Origin: Anaerolineae bacterium
Lineage (GTDB): Bacteria; Chloroflexota; Anaerolineae; 4572-78; J111
Length of the DNA: 10,814 nt
Reading direction: 5' to 3'
Assembly: GCA_020433835.1 (NCBI GenBank)
Contig: JAGRBY010000207.1
Coordinates: 1-10,814, forward strand
In this document: in pieces, positions 1 through 7,469 of the stretch
Numbering within the stretch: the first letter of the stretch is position 1
Layout of the letters: the number at the start of each line of letters is the position of its first letter
The notes under the pieces: generated by a model
Seen by the model: the letters and a program-made list of their open reading frames with translations, nothing else
Databases searched by the model: none
Told to the model about the DNA's origin: nothing
Program-made: the position numbers and the translations under genes

Positions 1-984
1 GCCGCTGCTAGTGGCAATTACCGGTTTACCACTCGCTAAGGCTTCAATCAACACCACACTAAACGTCTCAAACATGCTGGGTAATACAAAGAAGTCACAA
101 TGACTCATAAATTCAGCCACTTCCTGTTTATATCTATTGCCATAAAACGTTACGTTTCCGGTAAGCCCCAGAGATGAAACTAACTGTTCGTACTCGGATC
201 GAGCAGGGCCATCGCCGACAATATCAAGATGCCAATCATTACGTCGATGATATATTTGACCTAACGCCTCCAACAGGTTTGGAATGCCCTTCCGATGAAA
301 CTTATCGAGAAAGCCCACAAATAAAATCTGTTTTGATTTTCCGTCTGAGGCGATAGATTGATGAGGATAAAAAATGTCGGTATCAACCACGTTCGGCACA
401 ACCCGAAATCGTCCCTTTATCCCATTATCTTCAATGGCTTTCCTTAAAGCTTCACTAACCGGCAAAACCAAACCTGCCCACCCAAAGGCAAATTGAGCTA
501 ACAGTTTTTGCCGCAGATTCAAAAATCCTCGGGGAAAAGCCGTAGAATGTTCGGTGATTACAACGGGTAGCCCATAAATTTTTCCGAGCAGAACCGCTAA
601 TGCGCCAAATGCATACACATGCACATGGATAATATGGGGTTGGTGTCCTTGCTTGACAAGGTATCGAAACGCCTGAAGTAAACTCCACATTCCAAAGAGC
701 ATAAACGATGTTTCGGGTACCGGCGACTCCCGATACCAAAACCGATAGAGGGGAATACCCTTCGTCAATGACTGATCGTGTTCCTGCTCTATATACCAGA
801 TTCCCGGCAAATCCCTACGTTTTCCGGCATGATGAAGAACGATAACATCATTGTGCAGTTGGGCCGCCCTGGCGAGTTCTTGAACAAACATCCCCGCTGG
901 CGCTTCTCTAGACGGGTACCAAGGGGTAACAAACAATATTTTTAGCCGTTTTTTATGAGAAGATACGGTCTCACTTTTACCCAA
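1..984 (-). CDS. Glycosyltransferase family 4 (GT-B fold), 3' end cut by window edge
   Basis: The frame is open from position 984 to position 1 and gives 328 visible residues; the stop lies outside the window. It is a retaining nucleotide-sugar glycosyltransferase of the GT4 type, expected at the cytoplasmic membrane face adding a sugar to the lipid-linked repeat unit. Visible marks are the N-terminal strand and loop LKILFVTPWYPSREAPAGMF (about 13-32), an HVHVY segment near 121-125, the domain linker VVPNVVDTDIF near 194-204, LFVGFLDKFHRKG opening the C-terminal Rossmann domain (about 221-233), and VGDGPARSEYEQL. The EX7E nucleotide-binding motif is E306 to E314, followed by ASGKPVIAT. No ATG lies in frame before residue 32, and an in-frame TAA (987-985) directly precedes the TTG at 984. 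TTG with a GAGGG 10 bases upstream is therefore the best start. The gene follows the 1006-2106 glycosyltransferase after 21 bases. The donor sugar and linkage cannot be told from sequence. Confidence 0.93.
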   Translation of the reverse strand, partial: MGKSETVSSHKKRLKILFVTPWYPSREAPAGMFVQELARAAQLHNDVIVLHHAGKRRDLPGIWYIEQEHDQSLTKGIPLYRFWYRESPVPETSFMLFGMWSLLQAFRYLVKQGHQPHIIHVHVYAFGALAVLLGKIYGLPVVITEHSTAFPRGFLNLRQKLLAQFAFGWAGLVLPVSEALRKAIEDNGIKGRFRVVPNVVDTDIFYPHQSIASDGKSKQILFVGFLDKFHRKGIPNLLEALGQIYHRRNDWHLDIVGDGPARSEYEQLVSSLGLTGNVTFYGNRYKQEVAEFMSHCDFFVLPSMFETFSVVLIEALASGKPVIATSSG

Positions 985-1005
985 TTAACGTAAACCCTCG
1001 TAACT

Positions 1006-2106
1006 CTATTTCTTTCTGTATGACCCCAGTACATCTGCCACCGTTTGAGCACGTACTTGCCAGGTATGCTGTTCCCTCACTCGTTCCACGTGGCGACACT
1101 TTTCTAAGACCAGATCTGGATTTGCTTGTAAGTAAAGAATCAGGTTTCCGAATTCATCGGAGCTAGAAACAGTCCAGCCAAGACCTTCCTCTTCCACAAA
1201 ACGAGCTACTTGTGTTCCAGCCGTGGTGATAAGGGGCTTACCAAAGCCAATGGCTTCAAATAGTTTTACAGGCATTACAAAATCCCAATAAGTATGGGGA
1301 TTCAATAACAGCAGGAACACATGAGTGCTTTCATATAACGCCGGCAGTTGATCGCCAAAGGCATGGATAATCCGGATTTTGTTACGATCAAATGGTTCGT
1401 AGTATGACTGTATTTTGGCCCATTCAAAATCCCGACAACAGACAGTAAGGTGTAACATGGGGTGCTTGGTTACAAATTCAAACATCGGTTTCAGATCATA
1501 AATTGGCGGTCTCACCCCGCCAATATACAAAAGTCTCAAATTATCATCAGCAGGCCGTTTGCAGTCGCTATCATCAAGAGGGGCAAGATCGCAGCCAGGA
1601 GGAAGCGAACTTGCTCTTGTTGCGGGCCATTTAGTAGGCAGGTACTTTGCCATGCCCATTGATTGAATAAAAAGATGATCGAGCGCTAAGTAGTAACAGA
1701 ACCAATCATACCAAAACAGAATGAGGGGGTGGATTTCTTTATACCAGGGCGCATCAGGCCTGATAATGCCAAACCGCCAATGTACATCTCGATAATATAA
1801 ACCAACCGGTATTGAGTGTAATCGGCACCATCGAAGAAAGCCAAAATCCCGAAACGGATGATATAACTCTCTATTCACCAATAAACTTGGCCCAGAGGTT
1901 GACTCAGCATAAACAAAATCATAGGTATGGCCCTGTAAAACTTCCCGCTTGACGTGTTCAATAGCCAGCATCCGTTCTGGCCTATTACCGATCACCCGAT
2001 GCACCTGGTAACCAATTTCCTCAAAGACCCGACTCATCCGCCTAATGCGTACTTTGCTACCGGATGTGGGTGTCTCGGGTAGGGACGCTGGATAATGAAA
2101 AATCAT
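1006..2106 (-). CDS. GT-B glycosyltransferase (GT4/GT1-like)
   Basis: This 366-residue protein looks like a soluble or membrane-associated GT-B glycosyltransferase. The N-terminal HYPASLPETPTSGSKVRIRR pattern (4-23) matches a common group in polysaccharide loci, with a glycine/serine loop and an early basic patch. A second-domain start is visible at LRLLYIGGVRPP (190-201). The donor-site segment MPVKLFEAIGFGKPLITT lies at 278-295, with K281 and E284 in the usual place. The first glutamate of a classical EX7E is not obvious, so the donor site is an atypical GT4 version. An aromatic-rich stretch at about 121-145 could rest on the membrane. The ATG at 2106 is taken because it precedes the conserved FHYP motif, but it has no well-placed ribosome site. 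A good AAGGAGA sits 18 bases upstream and is better spaced for an in-frame ATC at 2118. The gene lies 33 bases after the preceding glycosyltransferase. Acceptor and donor are unknown. Confidence 0.88.
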   Translation of the reverse strand: MIFHYPASLPETPTSGSKVRIRRMSRVFEEIGYQVHRVIGNRPERMLAIEHVKREVLQGHTYDFVYAESTSGPSLLVNRELYHPFRDFGFLRWCRLHSIPVGLYYRDVHWRFGIIRPDAPWYKEIHPLILFWYDWFCYYLALDHLFIQSMGMAKYLPTKWPATRASSLPPGCDLAPLDDSDCKRPADDNLRLLYIGGVRPPIYDLKPMFEFVTKHPMLHLTVCCRDFEWAKIQSYYEPFDRNKIRIIHAFGDQLPALYESTHVFLLLLNPHTYWDFVMPVKLFEAIGFGKPLITTAGTQVARFVEEEGLGWTVSSSDEFGNLILYLQANPDLVLEKCRHVERVREQHTWQVRAQTVADVLGSYRKK

Positions 2107-2124
2107 CCGCTTTTGGATTGTAGT

Positions 2125-2131
2125 TCTCCTT
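2125..2131 (-). promoter_or_regulatory. Shine-Dalgarno AAGGAGA with unusual spacing
   Basis: AAGGAGA reads on the minus strand in the gap between two glycosyltransferase genes. It is 18 bases from the annotated ATG (2106), which is too far for normal initiation, but 6 bases from an in-frame ATC at 2118-2116. An in-frame TGA just upstream closes the frame, so ATC and ATG are the only plausible starts. It also overlaps a short out-of-frame reading frame beginning MKENYNPKAD, which stops after about 25 codons. Confidence 0.5.
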
Positions 2132-2139
2132 CATTGACA

Positions 2140-3339
2140 CTAACCTATATTCTTTGATCCGCTTCCGTGACTATAGAGAACCTTATCATAGATCTCTGCC
2201 AGCCGTTCGCCTTGCCGGGCAGCATTGTATTCTGTTTCTATGTGCTGCCGGGCCATAACTCCCATTTGCCTAAGTTGGTTTGAATTGTGGTAAAACCAGG
2301 CTAAGTGATCGGCTAAGGCGGTACTATCTCGCTCCGGAGCCAGCAAGCCGGTGACACCATGCTGTACTACCTCCGGGATATCACAATGGTTCGTACCCAC
2401 TACCGGCATCCCTGTAGCCGCCGCCTCAATTACAGTCACCGGCGCTCCACCTTCATTGTCGCCGTCGGCAGCCTGTACACTGGGAGCTAGAAAAACGTGA
2501 TGTTCGTAATAGGCTTGCCTCAATTCGCTGTAGGGCTGCATACCGCGCAAGATAACTTGATCCTGTAAATGATTAGCATGAATTGCTTGAAGGATACAAC
2601 GCTTAGCGGCTTGATTTTCAGCGCTCGCGCCGGCATCGCCAATAAGCGTTAGGTTGACCGCATACCCCTGTTTCGCTAACCGCGCTATAGCTTCAACAGC
2701 GTAAACCAGGCCTTTCTTTTCGGTAAAACGTCCGGCAGCCAATAGTCGCAACGGTTCGCCGGGGTGCAACTCCCGGGGGCGATATGTAAACCGGGTTAGA
2801 TCAACACCTAAATGTTGCACAACCGTTTTTTTAGTCGAGCAACCCAATTCGTGAAGTTGTTCAGCCATATAAGGCCCCTCAACCAGAAAACAGGCGCCCA
2901 GCCTAAAGAGGTCTTGATATCGTTGCCGCCAGGCGACATCACTTTGCGGCAGCCTGGACAGGTCATAGCCGTAGAAGGTTGTCACAAGCGGTAAACCAGA
3001 GATCCGGGCCAAAGGCAAGCCAATTTGCCAACTGTGATGGCCGAAGTGAACGTGAAGTAACTGAGCATGCTGTCGGCGTAGCAATCGAGCAAATGAAAAA
3101 TGATAGCCGGCAGCCCAATACCAAAGTCGATTAGCCGTATATTCCCACCAGGACCGCTCTCTGAGGGCGTAGTGATCCGAGATAAAATCACCGTTAAGAT
3201 TATCGGTTTGCATGGTCAACACTAACGGCCGGTAACGGCGTAAGTTTTGAAGTTGGGTTTGGATCCAATTTTCGGTTAGTTCGTAGTAGGTCGGCACAAA
3301 ATGTACCGCAACGGGCCTATCGTCAGGTTCTCTTGCCAT
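2140..3339 (-). CDS. Glycosyltransferase family 4, WcaL/AmsK-like
   Basis: A 399-residue retaining GT4 glycosyltransferase, close in layout and length to colanic-acid WcaL-type enzymes that add a hexose to a lipid-linked oligosaccharide. The N-terminal domain carries the HVHFGHHSW segment (96-104) and TTFYGYDLSRLP (120-131), both typical of this group. The linker QHLGVDLTRF (175-184) leads to the C-terminal Rossmann domain, which has AAGRFTEKKG (201-210), with R204 and K208/K209 where phosphate-contacting residues lie in GT4 enzymes. The donor motif is DGDNEGGAPVTVIEAAATG (292-310), with glutamates E296 and E305. The extra residue in the usual EX7E spacing is the EGGAP variant seen in this subgroup. 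The ATG at 3339 overlaps a TAA in another frame (TAATG) and has only a weak purine-rich site upstream. Sampled G+C is about 48-60%, higher than the preceding asparagine-synthase-like gene. Sugar specificity cannot be predicted. Confidence 0.93.
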   Translation of the reverse strand: MAREPDDRPVAVHFVPTYYELTENWIQTQLQNLRRYRPLVLTMQTDNLNGDFISDHYALRERSWWEYTANRLWYWAAGYHFSFARLLRRQHAQLLHVHFGHHSWQIGLPLARISGLPLVTTFYGYDLSRLPQSDVAWRQRYQDLFRLGACFLVEGPYMAEQLHELGCSTKKTVVQHLGVDLTRFTYRPRELHPGEPLRLLAAGRFTEKKGLVYAVEAIARLAKQGYAVNLTLIGDAGASAENQAAKRCILQAIHANHLQDQVILRGMQPYSELRQAYYEHHVFLAPSVQAADGDNEGGAPVTVIEAAATGMPVVGTNHCDIPEVVQHGVTGLLAPERDSTALADHLAWFYHNSNQLRQMGVMARQHIETEYNAARQGERLAEIYDKVLYSHGSGSKNIG

Positions 3340-3441
3340 TAGATGATCTCTCTGATCCCAAGCTGCCGGCTCCGCCGATACCGTCCTCTCTGTTCAGCCA
3401 CAATCTCCATTATGTCATGGACCACTCCCTCGTTGAAATTC

Positions 3442-5304
3442 TCAGTAGACCAGGTCGATATCATCAGAAGAAAACACCTGCTCTGTTTCAAAATCTGCAG
3501 AACGGTAATTGCCATTAAATACTTGCTGCAACCAAATCTCAAAGGTGAGATAGCGGCATAGCGAGTCAGCATGATTTTCTCCGTTCAAATGATCTTTCCA
3601 ATCACCCTGTACGTGTTCTTTAGATATATAATTTGGATAAATCGCTGCCGAATTGCTGATCAATGTTTCTTTGAAAAAAGTTCGAGCCGGTTCCTGCCGT
3701 ATCCAGAGTGGATAATTAGTATAACTAGTTTTGGAGTTGTGATTATAACCAAACGGCTTCATTGCTCGTAAAAACTTACGTTTAACTTTTCGACTTAACT
3801 GAAAAACTTTTTGGGCCGAGTCTGACCAGCTAATAGGCACGCCCGTTTTTTGCCAAGGGATTTTTTCAAAATAGTCTGGGAAAAATTTGAGCAACATTTT
3901 ATTATAGAGTCTGGATTGATATCTGAGGTCATCTGGCAGTGAATAGCAAAATTCAAGAAGGTCATTATCATAGGTTGGTTTGCGATCAAAAAAAGAAACA
4001 GCCTCAGACATTATGGGGCCATTAAGGGTAAACCGACGCACCCGATTCTGTAGAAAAAAAGCATCTGTAAAAGAATACTGACTTACAACTTGGCGTACGT
4101 ATTCAAACAATGAGTCTTGGGGGAAGAGACAAGTATTTGACCGGATTTTGTTATATATCTTATCTACAACATCAATCGGTCGGGCATTGAGAAAAGCTGG
4201 AACTAAATAACTGCCGCCAAAGATCAAGTCTCCGGCAAGTGAGTGCAGATTGATATCATACAAACCTCTTGCTGCTATCGCTGGTTTAAGCCCATGCATA
4301 TGCAGCAAGTTTAAATGACCATCTGTCAACCATACTCCCTCCGGACGTAAATCAAGCCAATTATCTATATGTAAATCATAAGTATGGTGGTTTGTACTCT
4401 TTATTGCGGCAGCCATAGCGGCAAAACGAATATCATCACAGCCAGCTTCGCCAAAGGTGATGGTATGAATATGATTTTGTTGCTCAGGTATAGCCGCCAA
4501 AATTGCACGCGAATCTAATCCCCCGCTGAGCATTAATCCGATTCGCTCATTTGAGTGACAGCGACGTTTGACGGCGTTCATAAAAAGTCGGCCTAATTCC
4601 TCTGCTGCTTCTGTTTCGTTTACTTGACCGGGTAGAGCTTTGATGTCGCTCCAACTCCAGTAGTTTTCTATAACATAGGAGGACTCTCTGAGATCCCATG
4701 TAAGGATGCTGCCAGATGACAGTAATGTAACGTCATCGAACCACGTTCGATTTTCAAGTAACTGACCAATGCTAAAGAACTGATCAACAGCCAGTGGATC
4801 AATTTTAGGCTCAAAACTGGGCAAAACCAACATCGCTTTTACTTCTGAACTCCAGGCCAGAGATCCCTGACAAACTGTCCAACACAGAGGTCGCAGGCCG
4901 TATCGATCTGAAATCAAATAAATTTTCTGTTGGGTAGAGTCATAGATGACGGCTGAATAGACGCCATCGATCTTTTTTAGACTAGAAAAGTCATTACCTT
5001 GTCTGAAGAGTGACAACAAAATAGCAGGATCGGAAGGTAGTTCCCAACTGGTCTGGCTACAGAGTTCTGTTTGATTGTAAAACTCACCATCTAACCAAAC
5101 ATACAAACCAGACTTTTGGTATGGCTGGGGTTGATTTTGAATAATATTGGTATGGGACCGCGTAGCACACACCCGAAAATCACAGAATAAATCATCGAGT
5201 TTATAGTAATCTTGATGCGTAATAAGCTGCTGCATTTCCTGCAAAACTCGTTTGGTTTCTGATACCGATGAAAAGGCTCCTGTAAATCCAACAAGTCCTG
5301 GCAT
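3442..5304 (-). CDS. Asparagine-synthase-like ATP-dependent amide-forming enzyme without Cys2
   Basis: A 620-residue protein with the two-domain layout of class B asparagine synthetases: an N-terminal class II glutamine-amidotransferase fold (about 1-200) and a C-terminal ATP-pyrophosphatase domain. The synthetase half keeps the SGGLDSR P-loop (260-266) and a GDLIFGG segment (358-364) matching the G-E/D-x-x-FGG signature, so adenylation of a carboxylate looks possible. The glutaminase half appears inactive. The sequence starts Met-Pro instead of Met-Cys, and the NGEIYN-type oxyanion motif reads DGEFYN (72-77). R49, the S-D motif at 91-92 and DRYGLRPL (133-140) are still recognisable. Related enzymes in O-antigen loci (WbpS type) form uronamides from glutamine; this one would need free ammonia or another amine as nucleophile. 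The ATG at 5304 is chosen over the longer frame because of AGGAGG 7 bases upstream and the family N-terminus. It overlaps the flippase stop by one base (TAATG). Sampled G+C is about 37-40%. Confidence 0.9.
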   Translation of the reverse strand: MPGLVGFTGAFSSVSETKRVLQEMQQLITHQDYYKLDDLFCDFRVCATRSHTNIIQNQPQPYQKSGLYVWLDGEFYNQTELCSQTSWELPSDPAILLSLFRQGNDFSSLKKIDGVYSAVIYDSTQQKIYLISDRYGLRPLCWTVCQGSLAWSSEVKAMLVLPSFEPKIDPLAVDQFFSIGQLLENRTWFDDVTLLSSGSILTWDLRESSYVIENYWSWSDIKALPGQVNETEAAEELGRLFMNAVKRRCHSNERIGLMLSGGLDSRAILAAIPEQQNHIHTITFGEAGCDDIRFAAMAAAIKSTNHHTYDLHIDNWLDLRPEGVWLTDGHLNLLHMHGLKPAIAARGLYDINLHSLAGDLIFGGSYLVPAFLNARPIDVVDKIYNKIRSNTCLFPQDSLFEYVRQVVSQYSFTDAFFLQNRVRRFTLNGPIMSEAVSFFDRKPTYDNDLLEFCYSLPDDLRYQSRLYNKMLLKFFPDYFEKIPWQKTGVPISWSDSAQKVFQLSRKVKRKFLRAMKPFGYNHNSKTSYTNYPLWIRQEPARTFFKETLISNSAAIYPNYISKEHVQGDWKDHLNGENHADSLCRYLTFEIWLQQVFNGNYRSADFETEQVFSSDDIDLVY

Positions 5305-6764
5305 TAGACAGCCTCCTGTTTTTTGGAAAATATCAAGATCCACAAATCATAAAAATAACGATACTCAAACAACATCGCTAACAAACTATACACACCACCG
5401 CCCATGGCCACTAGAATTAACAACAACATGACTTTAGTAACCAACCATTCAGACAGCAAGACATAACCGGCATACACCACCAACCCCATTATTAAACTCC
5501 AGGCCAGCGGCAACAAAAACAGGGGAACCAGATCATAATAGCCAAAGTAGATTGTGCGGCACAGTATAATCCATAGTAAGGTAGCGTTTAGAAGCGATAC
5601 GGCCACGTAAGACCAGGCAATGGCATATACCCCATAGGACACCACGGATAAAAACAGACCGGTATTAAGTACCACAACATATACATTCCATTTGAACCCA
5701 ATATCGGCCCGGCCCTTGGCTAATAGAATGGCCCCTGTTGGGTTACTTAACGCTTTTAAGAGGCCAACAACCGCCAGAATTTGAACCAAAGGAATAGCCC
5801 CCACCCAAGATGGGCCAAAAACAACCGGAACAATAAGCGGTGCCGTAACAATAAATCCAACAGTAATTGGAAATAGAATCATAGCCAACAGTTTGATCAC
5901 TTCCAGGTAGCCCCGGCGGAGGGCCACATCATTCGTTTGCTTTTTAGCAAAAACGGGAAACGCTATTTTGGTGAGAATAGGGTTAATTGTACGGAGGGGT
6001 TTCAAGACCAGTTCATACGCCAGCCTATAGAGACCTAATAGTTCGGGTCCTAAAAATCGGCCGACAATCATATAATCAACGTTAGCCGCAAAATAGTTAA
6101 CACTCCGCTCGCCCATCTGATATAAACCAAAACTGATATAACTTTGGATATCAAAGAAATTAAAATGCAGCATCGGCCGCCAACTGCGCCACCCCCACCA
6201 GGTGAGTAGCAAAGCATTAACACTACTTGAAGTTAAGCTACCCCACACTAATGCAAAAACACCCTGCCCTGCCCAGGCAGATCCGATGGCTACGGTCACC
6301 CCGGCCAGGGTGGAGAGAATTTGAACCTTGGCTAGCACATCAAACTGCAATTCTTTATGCAGCAATACTTGAAACTGTTGACCAAAAGGAACAATTAATA
6401 ACCCTAACGCGGCCCAAAATATGAGTTCGCTCAATTGAGGTTCATTATAAAAGGCAACGATTAACGGTGTAGCGGCCCAAACTAGTAGAAAGATAACAAA
6501 GCCCACCATTAAATTAAGCCAGTACAGGCTGGATAATTGCGCACGGGTTGTATTTTGATGATAAATGATAGCATTGCTGACCCCCATATCAGCAAAAGCA
6601 TTAGCAAAACCAAGCACCACGCCAATCATCGCCATCAAACCAAAATCTTCTGGTGAAAGCAAACGGGCCAATACCGCCAGTTGGAAAAATTGTAACCCTG
6701 TCACAATTATCATCGTGCTGCTGGTCCACTTGGCTCCAGCAGCAGCTTGTTCTCTTAGGGACAT
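5304..6764 (-). CDS. MOP-superfamily lipid-linked oligosaccharide flippase (WzxC-like)
   Basis: A 486-residue, very hydrophobic protein of the polysaccharide-transporter branch of the MOP exporters. It would move an undecaprenyl-linked oligosaccharide from the inner to the outer leaflet of the cytoplasmic membrane. Length matches E. coli WzxC (about 490). The N-terminus SLREQAAAGAKWTSSTMIIV with LLSPEDFGLMAM (residues 35-46) is the characteristic opening of this family. About 12-14 membrane segments can be drawn, with the charged middle loop KKQTNDVALRRGYLEVIK near the centre and a short basic cytoplasmic tail (SKKQEAV). It is the only visible export component, so the product is probably made by a Wzx/Wzy-type pathway, although no Wzy is present here. 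The start ATG has only a weak AGAGG 12 bases upstream. A 63-base gap separates it from the methyltransferase. Its stop overlaps the next start (TAATG), which points to translational coupling. Confidence 0.94.
   Translation of the reverse strand: MSLREQAAAGAKWTSSTMIIVTGLQFFQLAVLARLLSPEDFGLMAMIGVVLGFANAFADMGVSNAIIYHQNTTRAQLSSLYWLNLMVGFVIFLLVWAATPLIVAFYNEPQLSELIFWAALGLLIVPFGQQFQVLLHKELQFDVLAKVQILSTLAGVTVAIGSAWAGQGVFALVWGSLTSSSVNALLLTWWGWRSWRPMLHFNFFDIQSYISFGLYQMGERSVNYFAANVDYMIVGRFLGPELLGLYRLAYELVLKPLRTINPILTKIAFPVFAKKQTNDVALRRGYLEVIKLLAMILFPITVGFIVTAPLIVPVVFGPSWVGAIPLVQILAVVGLLKALSNPTGAILLAKGRADIGFKWNVYVVVLNTGLFLSVVSYGVYAIAWSYVAVSLLNATLLWIILCRTIYFGYYDLVPLFLLPLAWSLIMGLVVYAGYVLLSEWLVTKVMLLLILVAMGGGVYSLLAMLFEYRYFYDLWILIFSKKQEAV
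5312..5317 (-). promoter_or_regulatory. Ribosome binding site AGGAGG fixing the 5304 start
   Basis: A perfect AGGAGG lies 7 bases upstream of the ATG at 5304, inside the last codons of the flippase gene. It supports starting the asparagine-synthase-like protein at Met-Pro-Gly-Leu-Val-Gly and not at the longer upstream ATG at 5343. It therefore confirms that residue 2 is proline and not the catalytic cysteine. Confidence 0.85.
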
Positions 6765-6827
6765 TGTACGTTCTGAGCCTCTTGTATCTTTAAGTTAAGA
6801 AGCATTCTTCCACGCCACAAAACTAAA

Positions 6828-7469
6828 CTATGCCTTAGCCGCCAACACCGTATAACTGGCCGTTTCTTGAAAATGAGGATCATACTTATCCAATATCGGC
6901 GCGGCAGTCTGATTAAGCCACCAAACGAGAAACCATAGGTATTTTAACGGTCCTCGAGCGAAACGGGTTGTGTGATAATTGAATTTAAGGAACCACATTT
7001 GCCAAAAGCCTGTGTTTTCTCGAATATCAATACTCACAAAACCAACTTTTGTGAGTAGATACTCAAGGCCAAATCTTGTGTAACGAAAGTAGTCGTAAGG
7101 TGCTTCATGAACATGCCACATAAATGGCACTGTAATAAACAATTGTCCTTCTGGACGTAGAATACGATGGCACTCGGCCAAAAACAGGCTTGGTTCAGAC
7201 AAATGCTCCATTACCTGAAAAGCAGTCACTGTGTCGGCAAAATTATCTTTGAAGGGAAGTTCTAAATTTAGATTAGAAAATACATCAACATTGGTACTAC
7301 TATGTAAACTATCAGGCCAGTCTACCCCTATATATTCTTCTGCCAAATTCAAAATAATTTCTTTATAGGTTGCTGTTCCACAACCCAGATCAACTACGCG
7401 GCCTCTATAAGGAAGGGATTGAGCTATTCGTCTATTGAGTCCGTGGATTAAAAAATTGTGACTACTCAT
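6828..7469 (-). CDS. Class I SAM-dependent methyltransferase (Methyltransf_11 type)
   Basis: A 213-residue Rossmann-fold methyltransferase. Motif I is VVDLGCGTATY (25-35), which binds S-adenosylmethionine. Motif II ends in the acidic D50 of YIGVDW, the usual ribose contact. FQVMEHL (84-90) corresponds to motif IV in the Methyltransf_11 group, and RILRPEGQLFITVPF (102-116) is the following strand and turn. The C-terminal third is aromatic-rich (several W, F and Y around 160-190) and may form the acceptor site or touch the membrane. By context it would methylate a sugar hydroxyl or amino group, or another part of the repeat unit, but the acceptor cannot be read from sequence. The ATG overlaps the acyltransferase stop by 8 bases (7462-7469) with no strong ribosome site, so translation is probably coupled. 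It is the last gene of the tightly overlapping block before the 63-base gap. Confidence 0.9.
   Translation of the reverse strand: MSSHNFLIHGLNRRIAQSLPYRGRVVDLGCGTATYKEIILNLAEEYIGVDWPDSLHSSTNVDVFSNLNLELPFKDNFADTVTAFQVMEHLSEPSLFLAECHRILRPEGQLFITVPFMWHVHEAPYDYFRYTRFGLEYLLTKVGFVSIDIRENTGFWQMWFLKFNYHTTRFARGPLKYLWFLVWWLNQTAAPILDKYDPHFQETASYTVLAAKA

Noticed and set aside
455..739. A 94-codon minus-strand open frame inside the first glycosyltransferase
   Set aside because: The glycosyltransferase frame is uninterrupted from 984 to 1 with clear GT4 motifs; this frame is a shadow without recognisable features.
1462..1662. Plus-strand open frames such as this one and those at 174, 3343, 6565 and 10046
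   Set aside because: All lie antisense to well-supported genes, lack ribosome sites and show no recognisable domain.
3360..3400. CGGC/GCCG short inverted repeat in the 3340-3441 gap, considered as terminator
   Set aside because: Only four paired bases and no T-run in the direction of transcription.
3339..3572. A 77-codon minus-strand open frame bridging two genes
   Set aside because: Most of it overlaps the 3' end of the asparagine-synthase-like gene, it has no ribosome site or family signature, and its basic C-terminus looks like random coding. Kept only as a low-interest observation.
6797..6809. AAGAA-GCA-TTCTT inverted repeat in the gap before the flippase, considered as terminator
   Set aside because: The stem is only 5 A/T-rich pairs with no following T-run; it would not form a stable intrinsic terminator.
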